Positions 1-5,105 are shown, numbered from the stretch's first letter. The stretch is 7,451 nt of DNA from Calditrichaceae bacterium (GCA_024763405.1 JANTFQ010000110.1:1-7451); one strand, 5' to 3'. The notes: generated by a model from the letters alone, not told the origin. Made by a program: numbers and translations.

Positions 1-26
1 CTCTATAAGAATTCCTTTAAATGCAT

Positions 27-51
27 TTGGTGAATTATTTTCTTTCACCAA
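27..51 (-). terminator. Hairpin just downstream of tRNA-Gly, terminator-like
   Basis: A perfect 8-bp inverted repeat (TTGGTGAA / TTCACCAA) with a 9-nt loop lies 7 nt past the 3' end of the tRNA gene. Its position suits a 3'-end or processing hairpin for the tRNA transcript. The stem is not GC-rich and no clear U tract follows it in the minus direction, so intrinsic termination is only a possibility. Confidence 0.35.
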
Positions 52-58
52 TAAAAAG

Positions 59-131
59 AGCGAGAGACGGGATTCGAACCCGCGACCCCAACCTTGGCAA
101 GGTTGTGCTCTACCAGCTGAGCTACTCTCGC
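59..131 (-). tRNA. tRNA-Gly, anticodon GCC
   Basis: The minus strand folds into a complete 73-nt cloverleaf. The acceptor stem pairs GCGAGAG with CTCTCGC, the D stem pairs GCTC with GAGC, and the anticodon stem CAACC/GGTTG encloses the loop TTGCCAA, giving anticodon GCC, which reads GGC and GGU glycine codons. The T arm contains GGTTCGAATCC. The discriminator base is U, usual for bacterial tRNA-Gly. The 3' CCA is not encoded, so it must be added by a CCA-adding enzyme. No separate promoter is evident directly upstream; the strong promoter at 267-295 probably transcribes this gene together with the degenerate copy at 166-240. Confidence 0.97.
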
Positions 132-169
132 TTAGTGTACATATAATTATTTTTCAAAAAATTTACGCG

Positions 170-190
170 CCAAGGTTACCCCAACCTTGG
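170..190. repeat. Perfect 8-bp stem hairpin inside the tRNA copy
   Basis: CCAAGGTT (170-177) and AACCTTGG (183-190) are exact inverted repeats around a 5-nt loop. The right arm and loop are tRNA-derived (equal to tRNA bases 85-97). The left arm is absent at the equivalent place in the intact tRNA and resembles the anticodon-stem segment missing from this copy. Confidence 0.85.
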
Positions 191-205
191 TCCCGATTCT
201 CGGGA
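191..205. repeat. 15-nt palindrome TCCCGATTCTCGGGA
   Basis: The arms TCCCGA/TCGGGA are perfect around a 3-nt centre. It replaces the 8-nt anticodon-arm segment found in the intact tRNA-Gly, with tRNA-identical sequence abutting on both sides. It shares length and TCCCG...CGGGA ends with the palindrome at 214-228. Confidence 0.85.
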
Positions 206-213
206 TGCTCTAC

Positions 214-228
214 TCCCGCCAGGCGGGA
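214..228. repeat. 15-nt palindrome TCCCGCCAGGCGGGA
   Basis: Seven-bp arms TCCCGCC/GGCGGGA surround one central base. It takes the place of the 6-nt D-loop segment CAGCTG of the intact tRNA-Gly, flanked by TGCTCTAC on the left and AGCTACTCTCGC on the right exactly as in the tRNA. It is the same length and has the same end motif as the 191-205 element. Confidence 0.85.
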
Positions 229-266
229 AGCTACTCTCGCTTAATTCTTCATAATTGAAGACGCTA

Positions 267-295
267 AATATAAAACGATTGAAAATTTTTGTCAA
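267..295 (-). promoter_or_regulatory. Near-consensus sigma70 promoter for the tRNA-Gly unit
   Basis: On the minus strand, TTGACA (290-295) and TATATT (267-272) are separated by exactly 17 bases. This would start transcription near 260, about 20 bases before the tRNA copy and about 130 before the intact tRNA-Gly. A strong promoter is expected for a stable RNA gene. Confidence 0.8.
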
Positions 296-301
296 ATATT
301 T

Positions 302-433
302 TTAACGTTCTCTACTACGAATTTTGTCGACCAGACGCCGTTTGATCCGGCTCATTTTTTTCTGCTCTTTTTGCGCTTGCAGTAATAACCAGACAAACAA
401 AACCGCCAGAATGATTAGCACTAAACTCTTCAT
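302..433 (-). CDS. Possible small membrane protein, 43 residues
   Basis: An open frame starting at ATG 431-433 encodes one hydrophobic segment (about residues 4-18, VLIILAVLFVWLL in its core) followed by a strongly basic tail rich in Lys and Arg, the layout of a single-pass membrane microprotein with a cytoplasmic positive tail. The start lies only 5 bases past the mature 3' end of the tmRNA, so the message would be released by tmRNA 3' processing or read through from ssrA. No Shine-Dalgarno sequence is possible outside the tmRNA itself. The longer in-frame version reaching 499 overlaps the tRNA-like end of ssrA and is unlikely. I do not recognise a family; it may not be a gene. Confidence 0.35.
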   Translation of the reverse strand: MKSLVLIILAVLFVWLLLQAQKEQKKMSRIKRRLVDKIRSRER

Positions 434-669
434 ATTTGTGGAGACGCCGGGATTTGAACCCGGGTCCGAACAGGGACCAAAATAAACATCTACAACCATA
501 GTTGGTTATTAAATCTCATTCAATAATTGGTCAACCAGCAAACCCATTATCAAACCAGTCCGTAAAAAATACAAATGAGTGTCCGGACAGCACTAATCTG
601 TAATCCGCCCAAAATCGGCGATTATTCAAACCCCGGCGAATTGGAGTATAGAATAATCGTGGCTGCTAT

Positions 670-699
670 CTAAGCTGCCAGTGCGTAATCGTAATCAGC
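670..699 (-). other. tmRNA tag reading frame, peptide ADYDYALAA
   Basis: Starting from the alanine resume codon GCT (697-699), the frame reads Ala-Asp-Tyr-Asp-Tyr-Ala-Leu-Ala-Ala and stops at TAG (670-672). The YALAA end is the typical degron seen by ClpXP-type proteases. An in-frame TAG lies a few codons upstream, which fits entry at the resume codon and not translation through it. Confidence 0.85.
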
Positions 700-724
700 A
701 ATTATTATGCTCTAACCAGTTTAA

Positions 725-753
725 TCCCCGAAGGGATCCCTTACGGGACGGGA
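725..753. repeat. TCCC...GGGA palindrome cluster within the tmRNA
   Basis: Two 12-nt units of the form TCCC-N4-GGGA lie back to back (725-736 and 737-748), followed by a further CGGGA (749-753). The junction AAGGGATCCCTT (731-742) is a perfect palindrome. In the tmRNA it forms most of the loop between GCTTCTAAC and GTTAGAGC, which pair in the first pseudoknot region upstream of the tag. The motif resembles the palindromes in the tRNA copy 500 bases away. Confidence 0.7.
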
Positions 754-834
754 TAGTTAGAAGCCCGGGTTGCCGTTTAAATCCTTCTCCTGCCCGTCGA
801 ATCCAGAATCGTCCCCAGATAAATTCGACCAGAG

Positions 835-900
835 AAAAAGAAAGGTGACACATCAGCTAAGGCCGGGGGAAGCCTGAAAACCGAAACATTGCCACCTTTC
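835..900 (-). ncRNA. Structured leader or small RNA with long hairpin and U tract, upstream of ssrA
   Basis: On the minus strand GAAAGGTGGCA (890-900) pairs with TGTCACCTTTC (840-850) in an 11-bp stem with one G-U pair. Inside is a smaller GC-rich stem AGGC/GCCT (872-875 with 860-863). TTTTT follows directly at 839-835. The element sits between a near-consensus promoter (924-952) and the tmRNA 5' end (816). It could be the 5' leader of the pre-tmRNA, a short terminated RNA of about 80 nt, or the terminator of the gene ending at 982. I do not recognise it as a known RNA family. Confidence 0.5.
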
Positions 901-923
901 GAATTGTTTTCTTCAGATGCGTA

Positions 924-952
924 AATATACAGTCTTTTTAGAGTTCTTGCAA
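924..952 (-). promoter_or_regulatory. Near-consensus promoter upstream of ssrA
   Basis: TTGCAA (947-952) and TATATT (924-929) on the minus strand are 17 bases apart, predicting a start near 917. It uses the same -10 hexamer and spacing as the tRNA promoter at 267-295, which supports a stable-RNA role. It lies in the gap between the stop codon at 982 and ssrA. Confidence 0.7.
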
Positions 953-981
953 ATATACTACTTGATATTTTTTAACTTTTC

Positions 982-2151
982 TCACTGTTTTTTGGACAGA
1001 GCCTCCGAAATTATTTCACTCATTTTAACCGGATCGACCGGCTTTTCCAGAGCCGAAAAAATGTTAAAACTAATTTTTTCTGAAATACTTTTCCCAGATA
1101 GTACTATAATCGGAACATCCCTGTTAATAGTTTTTATTTTGCCGGCCAATTCCTTTCCTGACATTTCGGGCATCATCCAGTCTGTAATGATAAGATCAAA
1201 CTGGTCTGAGTTTTTCTCAAACACCAGCAGCGCATCGTTCCCATTGGCAAATCCTTCAACGGAATACCCCAGTTTCTCTAAAAACCGTGTATACATTAAT
1301 AATAATGCCTTGTCATCATCCACATACAGAATCCGGCCTTTACCCCTCTTCAACGCGGGAGTTTGCTTTTGCTCATTTCTTGTTCCTGATTTTTTAGATT
1401 TACGCGCTTCCTGCTTTTTTGCGGTATCATCTGAAAAATCCAGCCACTCTCCAAGTAATTCAATACCCCGTTTACCGGCAGCACAGATTTCGGCATTATA
1501 ATTCTCTAAATCATTTCGGCTTAGTTTTTCTTCCTTTATTATCTCACTAAATCCTAAAACAGCTGCAAAGATATTTTTTAAATTATGGGCGGTATTTTTA
1601 TATCTCTCCCGTTCAAGCTTCATTTTTTTTTCAAAGGAAGGATGTGCCGCTATGTTTTGTTTTAAAGTCGGTCCTAACACAGCCATTCTCCAGGCATGCC
1701 CGTTTACACCAACCATTGAATTATCTTCAAAAATCCCACGGCATTTGTAGGCAAACGAAACGACATCAGAAGCGGAATTAATTAAATAGAAAGTTCCCTC
1801 GGCCTCGTTTTCGTGGAGAAGCGTTTGAATATAATCATCCCAACTTATTCCTTTTTTGGAATACATAAGGGACTGCATAGACTTCCCTATTAAAATATCG
1901 GGATTTAAACCTAGTGTGGATTCGGCCACACCGTTTATGTAAGTTATTTTACCGGAAATATCGTGGACATACACCAACACTTCGGAATCTTGCAGTAATG
2001 CCTCAAATTCCGCGGTTTGCTTTTTAGCGTCTTCCACTTTTAGATGTAAAGCATATATTTTTGCTTTATAGGAAGAAATCCTAAACACTAATAAAAGAAG
2101 AAGAAAGCCCAAAACAAAACTGATATTGATGAAAAAAATAAGCCAGTTCAT
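982..2151 (-). CDS. Membrane-anchored PAS / histidine-phosphotransfer-like / receiver protein without ATPase domain
   Basis: The 389-residue protein resembles a hybrid sensor kinase. It has an N-terminal transmembrane segment (about 4-23), a coiled linker, a PAS domain (about 50-165, with DISGKITYINGVAESTLG) and a DHp-like two-helix region (about 180-240) containing AHNLKNIFAAVLGFSEII, which places the candidate phospho-histidine at H189. A basic linker (243-271) leads to a receiver domain (272-389) with acidic residues D278-D280, phospho-acceptor D324 in TDWMMPEMSG, S352 and K370-P371. The HATPase_c domain expected between DHp and receiver is absent, so it cannot phosphorylate itself by the normal route. 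The residue after H189 is Asn, not the usual Asp or Glu. It may be phosphorylated by another kinase or act as a phosphate relay or dimerisation partner. ATG 2149-2151 follows GGAG with 5-nt spacing. No target gene is adjacent. Confidence 0.85.
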   Translation of the reverse strand: MNWLIFFINISFVLGFLLLLLVFRISSYKAKIYALHLKVEDAKKQTAEFEALLQDSEVLVYVHDISGKITYINGVAESTLGLNPDILIGKSMQSLMYSKKGISWDDYIQTLLHENEAEGTFYLINSASDVVSFAYKCRGIFEDNSMVGVNGHAWRMAVLGPTLKQNIAAHPSFEKKMKLERERYKNTAHNLKNIFAAVLGFSEIIKEEKLSRNDLENYNAEICAAGKRGIELLGEWLDFSDDTAKKQEARKSKKSGTRNEQKQTPALKRGKGRILYVDDDKALLLMYTRFLEKLGYSVEGFANGNDALLVFEKNSDQFDLIITDWMMPEMSGKELAGKIKTINRDVPIIVLSGKSISEKISFNIFSALEKPVDPVKMSEIISEALSKKQ

Positions 2152-2189
2152 TAAAACTCCATGAGAAGGAAAATCTTCTTTTGGATTAA

Positions 2190-2195
2190 ATTATA
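2190..2195 (-). promoter_or_regulatory. Probable -10 element for the PAS/receiver gene
   Basis: TATAAT on the minus strand lies about 39 bases before the ATG at 2151, predicting a leader of roughly 30 nt. No good -35 hexamer sits 16-18 bases further upstream (GTTTTT-like sequence), so the promoter may be weak or need an activator. Confidence 0.45.
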
Positions 2196-2226
2196 ATCGT
2201 TACCCGGAATTAAAAACGGTTCTCTT

Positions 2227-2255
2227 TTATCTTAAAGATAAGCAGAATCGCTGCT
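2227..2255. repeat. Palindrome TTATCTTAAAGATAA next to a small hairpin
   Basis: A perfect 15-nt palindrome (2227-2241, 7-bp arms, one central base) abuts an AGCAG/CTGCT hairpin (2241-2255). They lie between the end of the hotdog gene (2290) and the predicted -10 of the PAS/receiver gene. They could be a regulator site for the latter or the 3' end structure of the hotdog transcript; there is no long U tract. Confidence 0.4.
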
Positions 2256-2289
2256 CTCCAAATGCAATGGCTTTCAAATACTTACAATT

Positions 2290-2790
2290 CTAAGGTTGAA
2301 TCAAAAAATCTTTGGGAATTTTTCCCATCGATTTAAAATGGGCAATACTTTTTTCTATAAATAAACCATTGGATTCCGCAAAGACAACTCCCTCTGCCGA
2401 AACAATTTTTCCGCAAATATAAATCTTTTTCTTCTGAATTTTGTCAACCCAGGTTTCAATAAAATATTCTTTTTCAAGCGGAAGCGCATTCTGATACATT
2501 ATTTCCAGGTTAGCGGTTAGCGCAGTAAATCCGTTCAGCCAGGATGCACCTCCCATGGCTTCATCTAAAACCGCAGCTACGGCGCCGCCATGTACATGCC
2601 CTGGTGGACCTTGCGCCTTTTTACCAAATACTACCTTTGCGTAAAAACGACCGGTTTCTGCATCAAAATAATACCGGAGCTTAATGCGATCCGTTTCATC
2701 GCCGGATACAAATGCCGACACATATTTATTTTTTGGCAACGGCGCCAAATTACTAATAATTTCATTAATTAAAATTGCACACCTCCTCAT
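2290..2790 (-). CDS. PaaI-type hotdog-fold thioesterase
   Basis: The protein matches the 4HBT/PaaI hotdog superfamily, which hydrolyses acyl-CoA thioesters in the cytoplasm. The signature GPPGHVHGGAVAAVLDEAMG (HGG plus the catalytic acidic residue in LDEA) begins about 61 residues into this version. It is followed by a long helix and the strands TANLEIMYQNALPL and YFIETWVDKI typical of the fold. The acyl substrate cannot be told from sequence. The start is uncertain: ATG 2788-2790 gives 166 residues, while an in-frame TTG at 2842-2844 would add 18 residues. Neither has a clear Shine-Dalgarno site. A strong AGGAGG lies just inside the ATG (see 2782-2787). It is divergent from the TetR gene, with overlapping promoters, and may share its regulation. 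Confidence 0.85.
   Translation of the reverse strand: MRRCAILINEIISNLAPLPKNKYVSAFVSGDETDRIKLRYYFDAETGRFYAKVVFGKKAQGPPGHVHGGAVAAVLDEAMGGASWLNGFTALTANLEIMYQNALPLEKEYFIETWVDKIQKKKIYICGKIVSAEGVVFAESNGLFIEKSIAHFKSMGKIPKDFLIQP
2782..2787 (-). promoter_or_regulatory. Consensus AGGAGG inside the 5' end of the hotdog gene
   Basis: On the minus strand AGGAGG immediately follows the ATG at 2788-2790. With the usual 5-9 nt spacing, the in-frame codons reached are ATT (2773-2775) and TTA, with no ATG, GTG or TTG. It could mark a rare ATT start, which would still leave the whole hotdog domain, or be a chance Arg-Arg codon pair. Confidence 0.3.
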
Positions 2791-2902
2791 CGGCACTATT
2801 TTGCTCACATCAAACGATGTGCTCGTAAAATAGGTATCTGCCAAATAAAATGCAAAGCACCATTCACCATAATTAAAAGACGCCTTTGGCTTAAAAAAGT
2901 GT

Positions 2903-2931
2903 TATGCATAGAAAATAAATTTGACTGGCAA
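2903..2931 (-). promoter_or_regulatory. Candidate promoter for the hotdog gene
   Basis: TTGCCA (2926-2931) and TGCATA (2903-2908) on the minus strand are 17 bases apart. The -35 box touches that of the divergent tetR promoter, so a protein bound there could affect both directions. The -10 is a modest match. Confidence 0.4.
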
Positions 2932-2949
2932 TCTCCATTTTTTTAATTT
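2921..2949 (+). promoter_or_regulatory. Candidate promoter for the TetR gene and efflux cluster
   Basis: TTGACT (2921-2926) and TAATTT (2944-2949) are 17 bases apart, predicting a start near 2956, about 26 bases before the TetR ATG. It may also feed the efflux genes downstream, because no terminator is visible after tetR. Confidence 0.55.
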
Positions 2950-2979
2950 TCGAATTTTTTAACCAAAAGTTCGAGAAAA
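2947..2979. promoter_or_regulatory. Imperfect inverted repeat, candidate TetR operator
   Basis: TTTTCGAA (2947-2954) and TTCGAGAAAA (2970-2979) form an inverted repeat with a 2-base offset, covering the -10 box, predicted start site and leader of the tetR promoter. Autoregulating TetR proteins commonly bind here, but the repeat is AT-rich and its spacing is wide, so this is tentative. Confidence 0.3.
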
Positions 2980-2981
2980 CG

Positions 2982-3593
2982 ATGAAAAAATTTGATAAAA
3001 AAAGGGACGCCATTAAGCAGGCCGGGATAAAATCCTTTGCAGCCTACGGCTTTTACAAGACAACCCTCGAAGATATCGCCGGAATGCTGGGCATGAAAAA
3101 GAATTCCCTCTACTATTATTTCGAAAATAAAGAGGCCCTGTTTACGGAAATAATAGAAGATACGCTTTCCGAATTTTCAGCGTTTTTTACAACCATTTTG
3201 AATTTAGACATAAGTGCCTCTGAAAAAATGATCAGAATAACCCGTTACATTCCTAAACTTATCCAGGAACGTATCATAAAATATAGCATCAGCCTAAGTT
3301 CCTATTTCGAAATCAACAGTGTAATCAGGCACACTTTTCCGGATTTTCAGGAAAGACTAAAAATCATTTATGAAAAAGTGCTTAAAGATGGAATCGCTGC
3401 TCAGGAATTTATCAAACATGATTCAAAGCAACTAGCCGCGGATTTTTGCAACTGGATTCCAGCAGTTTTTAATAATAATTATTTAATTTCAGAATCTAAA
3501 TTTGTATCAGACGTTGAATTTGAAGCAGGTGAAAAAGAAATCGATCGGCTGGTGCGGTATTTACTAAATAGTATTCGGATAAAACCTTTATAG
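2982..3593 (+). CDS. TetR/AcrR-family transcriptional regulator
   Basis: The 203-residue protein has the TetR layout. The N-terminal DNA-binding domain (about 8-55) ends in the helix-turn-helix TTLEDIAGMLGMKKNSLYYYF (28-48) followed by NKEALFTEII, and a divergent helical ligand domain (about 60-200) follows. The family usually represses transport genes and releases DNA when a small molecule binds. It stands directly before an RND efflux cluster on the same strand and divergently from the hotdog gene, so it is the likely local repressor, perhaps sensing a pump substrate. The ATG at 2982 has only a weak GAG upstream. The C-terminal domain gives no clue to the ligand. Confidence 0.92.
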   Translation: MKKFDKKRDAIKQAGIKSFAAYGFYKTTLEDIAGMLGMKKNSLYYYFENKEALFTEIIEDTLSEFSAFFTTILNLDISASEKMIRITRYIPKLIQERIIKYSISLSSYFEINSVIRHTFPDFQERLKIIYEKVLKDGIAAQEFIKHDSKQLAADFCNWIPAVFNNNYLISESKFVSDVEFEAGEKEIDRLVRYLLNSIRIKPL

Positions 3594-3631
3594 ATTTTTC
3601 GCGTAATTAGCACTCAATATTAAAATAATAA

Positions 3632-3657
3632 TATAATTACAAATATAATTTTAGGAG
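3632..3657 (+). promoter_or_regulatory. AT-rich leader with TATAAT and Shine-Dalgarno before the outer-membrane factor gene
   Basis: The 70-bp gap after tetR contains TATAAT twice (3632-3637 and 3644-3649) inside a direct repeat of ATATAATT, and AGGAG (3653-3657) six bases before the ATG. No convincing -35 box accompanies either hexamer, so an internal promoter is possible but read-through from tetR is equally likely. The ribosome binding site is clear. Confidence 0.4.
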
Positions 3658-3663
3658 AATCAT

Positions 3664-5094
3664 ATGCAAAAAAGGAAGAAGCGAATCCTGCTTATCCCGC
3701 TGCTGTTCCTAATGGCTTCTCTTGCCTGGGCACAGGGACAAAGCCTAACCCTGGAGGAAGCGGTGCAAACAGCACTAAAAAATAACCGGGAAATACGGAC
3801 GGGACTACTGGAAGTTGACCGGGCCTCTGCCGCCGTGAGTGAAGCGTTTGGCTATGCCCTGCCTTCGCTGGATATTTCTGCAAATTTTTCCCATTTTCTG
3901 CAGAAGCCCAAAATGGCCTTTCCTGATTTTCGTGCAATGTTGAATAACGCTTCATACGGCATATTATTTGACGAAGGCGTTATTCCCTTTGATCAATCCA
4001 AATTTTTACCAATGGGCACGAAATTACAAACCTTCGCACAGGAAAATAATTACCAGGCGCAGGCCCAGGTAACGCAAATTTTGTTTAATTCGGCCGTACT
4101 GCGCGGTATTGGCGCTTCGCAAATTTATCTTAATCTGTCTAAAGAAAAATTAAAGAGTACGGTATCCAAAACCATATTAGATGTAAAGAAGGCTTTTTAC
4201 GGCGTACTACTGGCCCGGGATTTACGTGATATCGCCAAAGCCCGTTTTGCCAATGCCAACGCGCATCTGAAAAACATTAAAGCCATGCGCGCCCAGGGAC
4301 TCATTTCAGATTTCCAGCAAATGCAGGCAGAGGTACAGGTCGAAAATATCCGGCCCATAATTCTGCAATTGGAGAATGTACTGCAAAATGCAGAGAACGG
4401 CTTAAAGATCCTCTTAAATATTGACCAAAACACACCTGTTCAGATTATCGGTACAATGGAATACAGCAAGGAACCGCTGCCATTGGAAGCAGATTTAATC
4501 AATGAAACACGTAAATCAAATCCAACACTGAATACACTGCGTATAAAACAGCAACTCGATGATGAACTGGCAGCCATCGATCGCGGCGGCTACTGGCCTA
4601 CACTGGCGGCCTTTGGAAATTACACCTATGCCGGTTCCGGTGAAGGGTGGGATTTGAATAATTACACTTCTGCAATCGTCGGTGTGAGTTTTTCAATCAA
4701 TCTCTTTCAGGGTGGACGCACGGCCCGTAAAGTGGAACAGGATATGATCGTCTCCCGTCAGACAGGCGAACAAATCAGTACACTTTCCGACGCTTTTACG
4801 GTTCAGATAAAATCAAAGCTGAACGATTTGAAACGTGTTAAAAAGCTGGTTGAATTAATGCAGAGCAATATCACACTGGCCGAACGCGCTTACACCATCG
4901 CCGGCAACCGTTACAAACAGGGCCTCGGCAGCGAACTGGAATTAAAAGACGCCGATGTAGCCCTGAGTCAGGCGAAGACTAATTACAGTAATTCTGTTCA
5001 TGATTATCTGATTGCCAAAGCCGAACTATTTGATCTGGCCGGACGGGTTGAGCCGGAATGGTATAAATTTATTGATAATTCATTAGAAAAATAA
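3664..5094 (+). CDS. TolC-family outer-membrane efflux channel
   Basis: The 476-residue precursor starts with a signal peptide (basic KRKKR, hydrophobic core about 9-22, likely cleavage after AWA at 23). The mature part has two outer membrane efflux protein repeats (about 27-240 and 270-465), each starting with a helix such as LTLEEAVQTALKNNREI and rich in long helices (for example 168-250 and 360-455) that form the periplasmic tunnel. A trimer would form the outer-membrane exit duct for the adaptor and pump encoded next. There is no lipobox, so it is a TolC-like, not OprM-like, channel. The first strand-rich segment (about 85-130) is the variable surface barrel region. AGGAG six bases before ATG 3664 fixes the start. 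The adaptor gene follows after 11 bases, so they are surely co-transcribed. Confidence 0.95.
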   Translation: MQKRKKRILLIPLLFLMASLAWAQGQSLTLEEAVQTALKNNREIRTGLLEVDRASAAVSEAFGYALPSLDISANFSHFLQKPKMAFPDFRAMLNNASYGILFDEGVIPFDQSKFLPMGTKLQTFAQENNYQAQAQVTQILFNSAVLRGIGASQIYLNLSKEKLKSTVSKTILDVKKAFYGVLLARDLRDIAKARFANANAHLKNIKAMRAQGLISDFQQMQAEVQVENIRPIILQLENVLQNAENGLKILLNIDQNTPVQIIGTMEYSKEPLPLEADLINETRKSNPTLNTLRIKQQLDDELAAIDRGGYWPTLAAFGNYTYAGSGEGWDLNNYTSAIVGVSFSINLFQGGRTARKVEQDMIVSRQTGEQISTLSDAFTVQIKSKLNDLKRVKKLVELMQSNITLAERAYTIAGNRYKQGLGSELELKDADVALSQAKTNYSNSVHDYLIAKAELFDLAGRVEPEWYKFIDNSLEK

Positions 5095-5105
5095 AGGAAA
5101 CGATA

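Larger units (their letters stand above)
166..240 (-). pseudogene. Degenerate partial tRNA-Gly copy carrying palindrome insertions
   Basis: On the minus strand this repeats the 5' two-thirds of the neighbouring tRNA-Gly in order. Plus-strand blocks 229-243, 206-213, 178-190 and 166-169 are identical to tRNA bases 120-134, 106-113, 85-97 and 81-84. Between these blocks the D-loop segment CAGCTG is replaced by a 15-nt palindrome (214-228). The anticodon 5' half CAACCTTG is replaced by another (191-205). Eight extra bases (170-177) turn the variable-loop side into a new hairpin. The anticodon loop, T arm and 3' acceptor strand are missing, so it cannot be a working tRNA. It lies directly downstream of the promoter at 267-295, so it is probably transcribed in the leader of the real tRNA. 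Confidence 0.85.
439..816 (-). ncRNA. ssrA: tmRNA (transfer-messenger RNA), one-piece
   Basis: This RNA rescues stalled ribosomes with SmpB: it is charged with alanine, enters the empty A site and supplies a short reading frame that tags the nascent peptide for proteolysis. The 5' end GGGGACGATTCTGGATTCGA matches the family and its first seven bases pair with CGTCTCC at the 3' end, including the G3-U70 wobble recognised by alanyl-tRNA synthetase. The T arm GGACCCGGGTTCAAATCCC is intact and the discriminator is A. CCA is not encoded. A pseudoknot-like stem GATTATTC/GAATAATC follows the tag frame. At 378 nt it has normal one-piece length. The promoter at 924-952 is the best candidate driver. 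The first pseudoknot region contains an unusual palindrome cluster (725-753). Confidence 0.96.

Noticed and set aside
160..240. Short palindromes as part of a CRISPR array
   Set aside because: There are only two 15-nt palindromes separated by 8 nt of tRNA sequence, with no repeat-spacer periodicity and no cas genes.
302..499. 65-residue version of the small minus-strand frame
   Set aside because: Its first 22 residues are encoded by the tRNA-like 3' end of the tmRNA, and the composition there follows RNA structure, not a protein.
840..900. Fluoride (crcB) riboswitch, because of AGCTGATG followed by a closing stem strand on the minus strand
   Set aside because: The conserved 5' half of that riboswitch and its pseudoknot bases are absent, and the downstream gene is a tmRNA, not a fluoride exporter or other regulated enzyme.
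840..900. Small SRP RNA, because of a long stem and segments such as CAGCTAAGG
   Set aside because: The invariant apical loop motif (GGAAG...AGCAGCC) is missing on both strands.
917..1501. 194-residue plus-strand open frame
   Set aside because: It lies antisense to the PAS/receiver gene, whose domains are clear, and its translation shows no recognisable domain.
2805..2870. 21-residue upstream frame (ATG 2868-2870) before the hotdog gene as a leader peptide
   Set aside because: No ribosome binding site, no attenuator structure and no codon pattern suggesting regulation.
3621..3650. Direct repeat ATATAATT as a regulator binding site
   Set aside because: The region is almost all A and T, so such repeats arise easily by chance and no symmetry or conservation supports a site.
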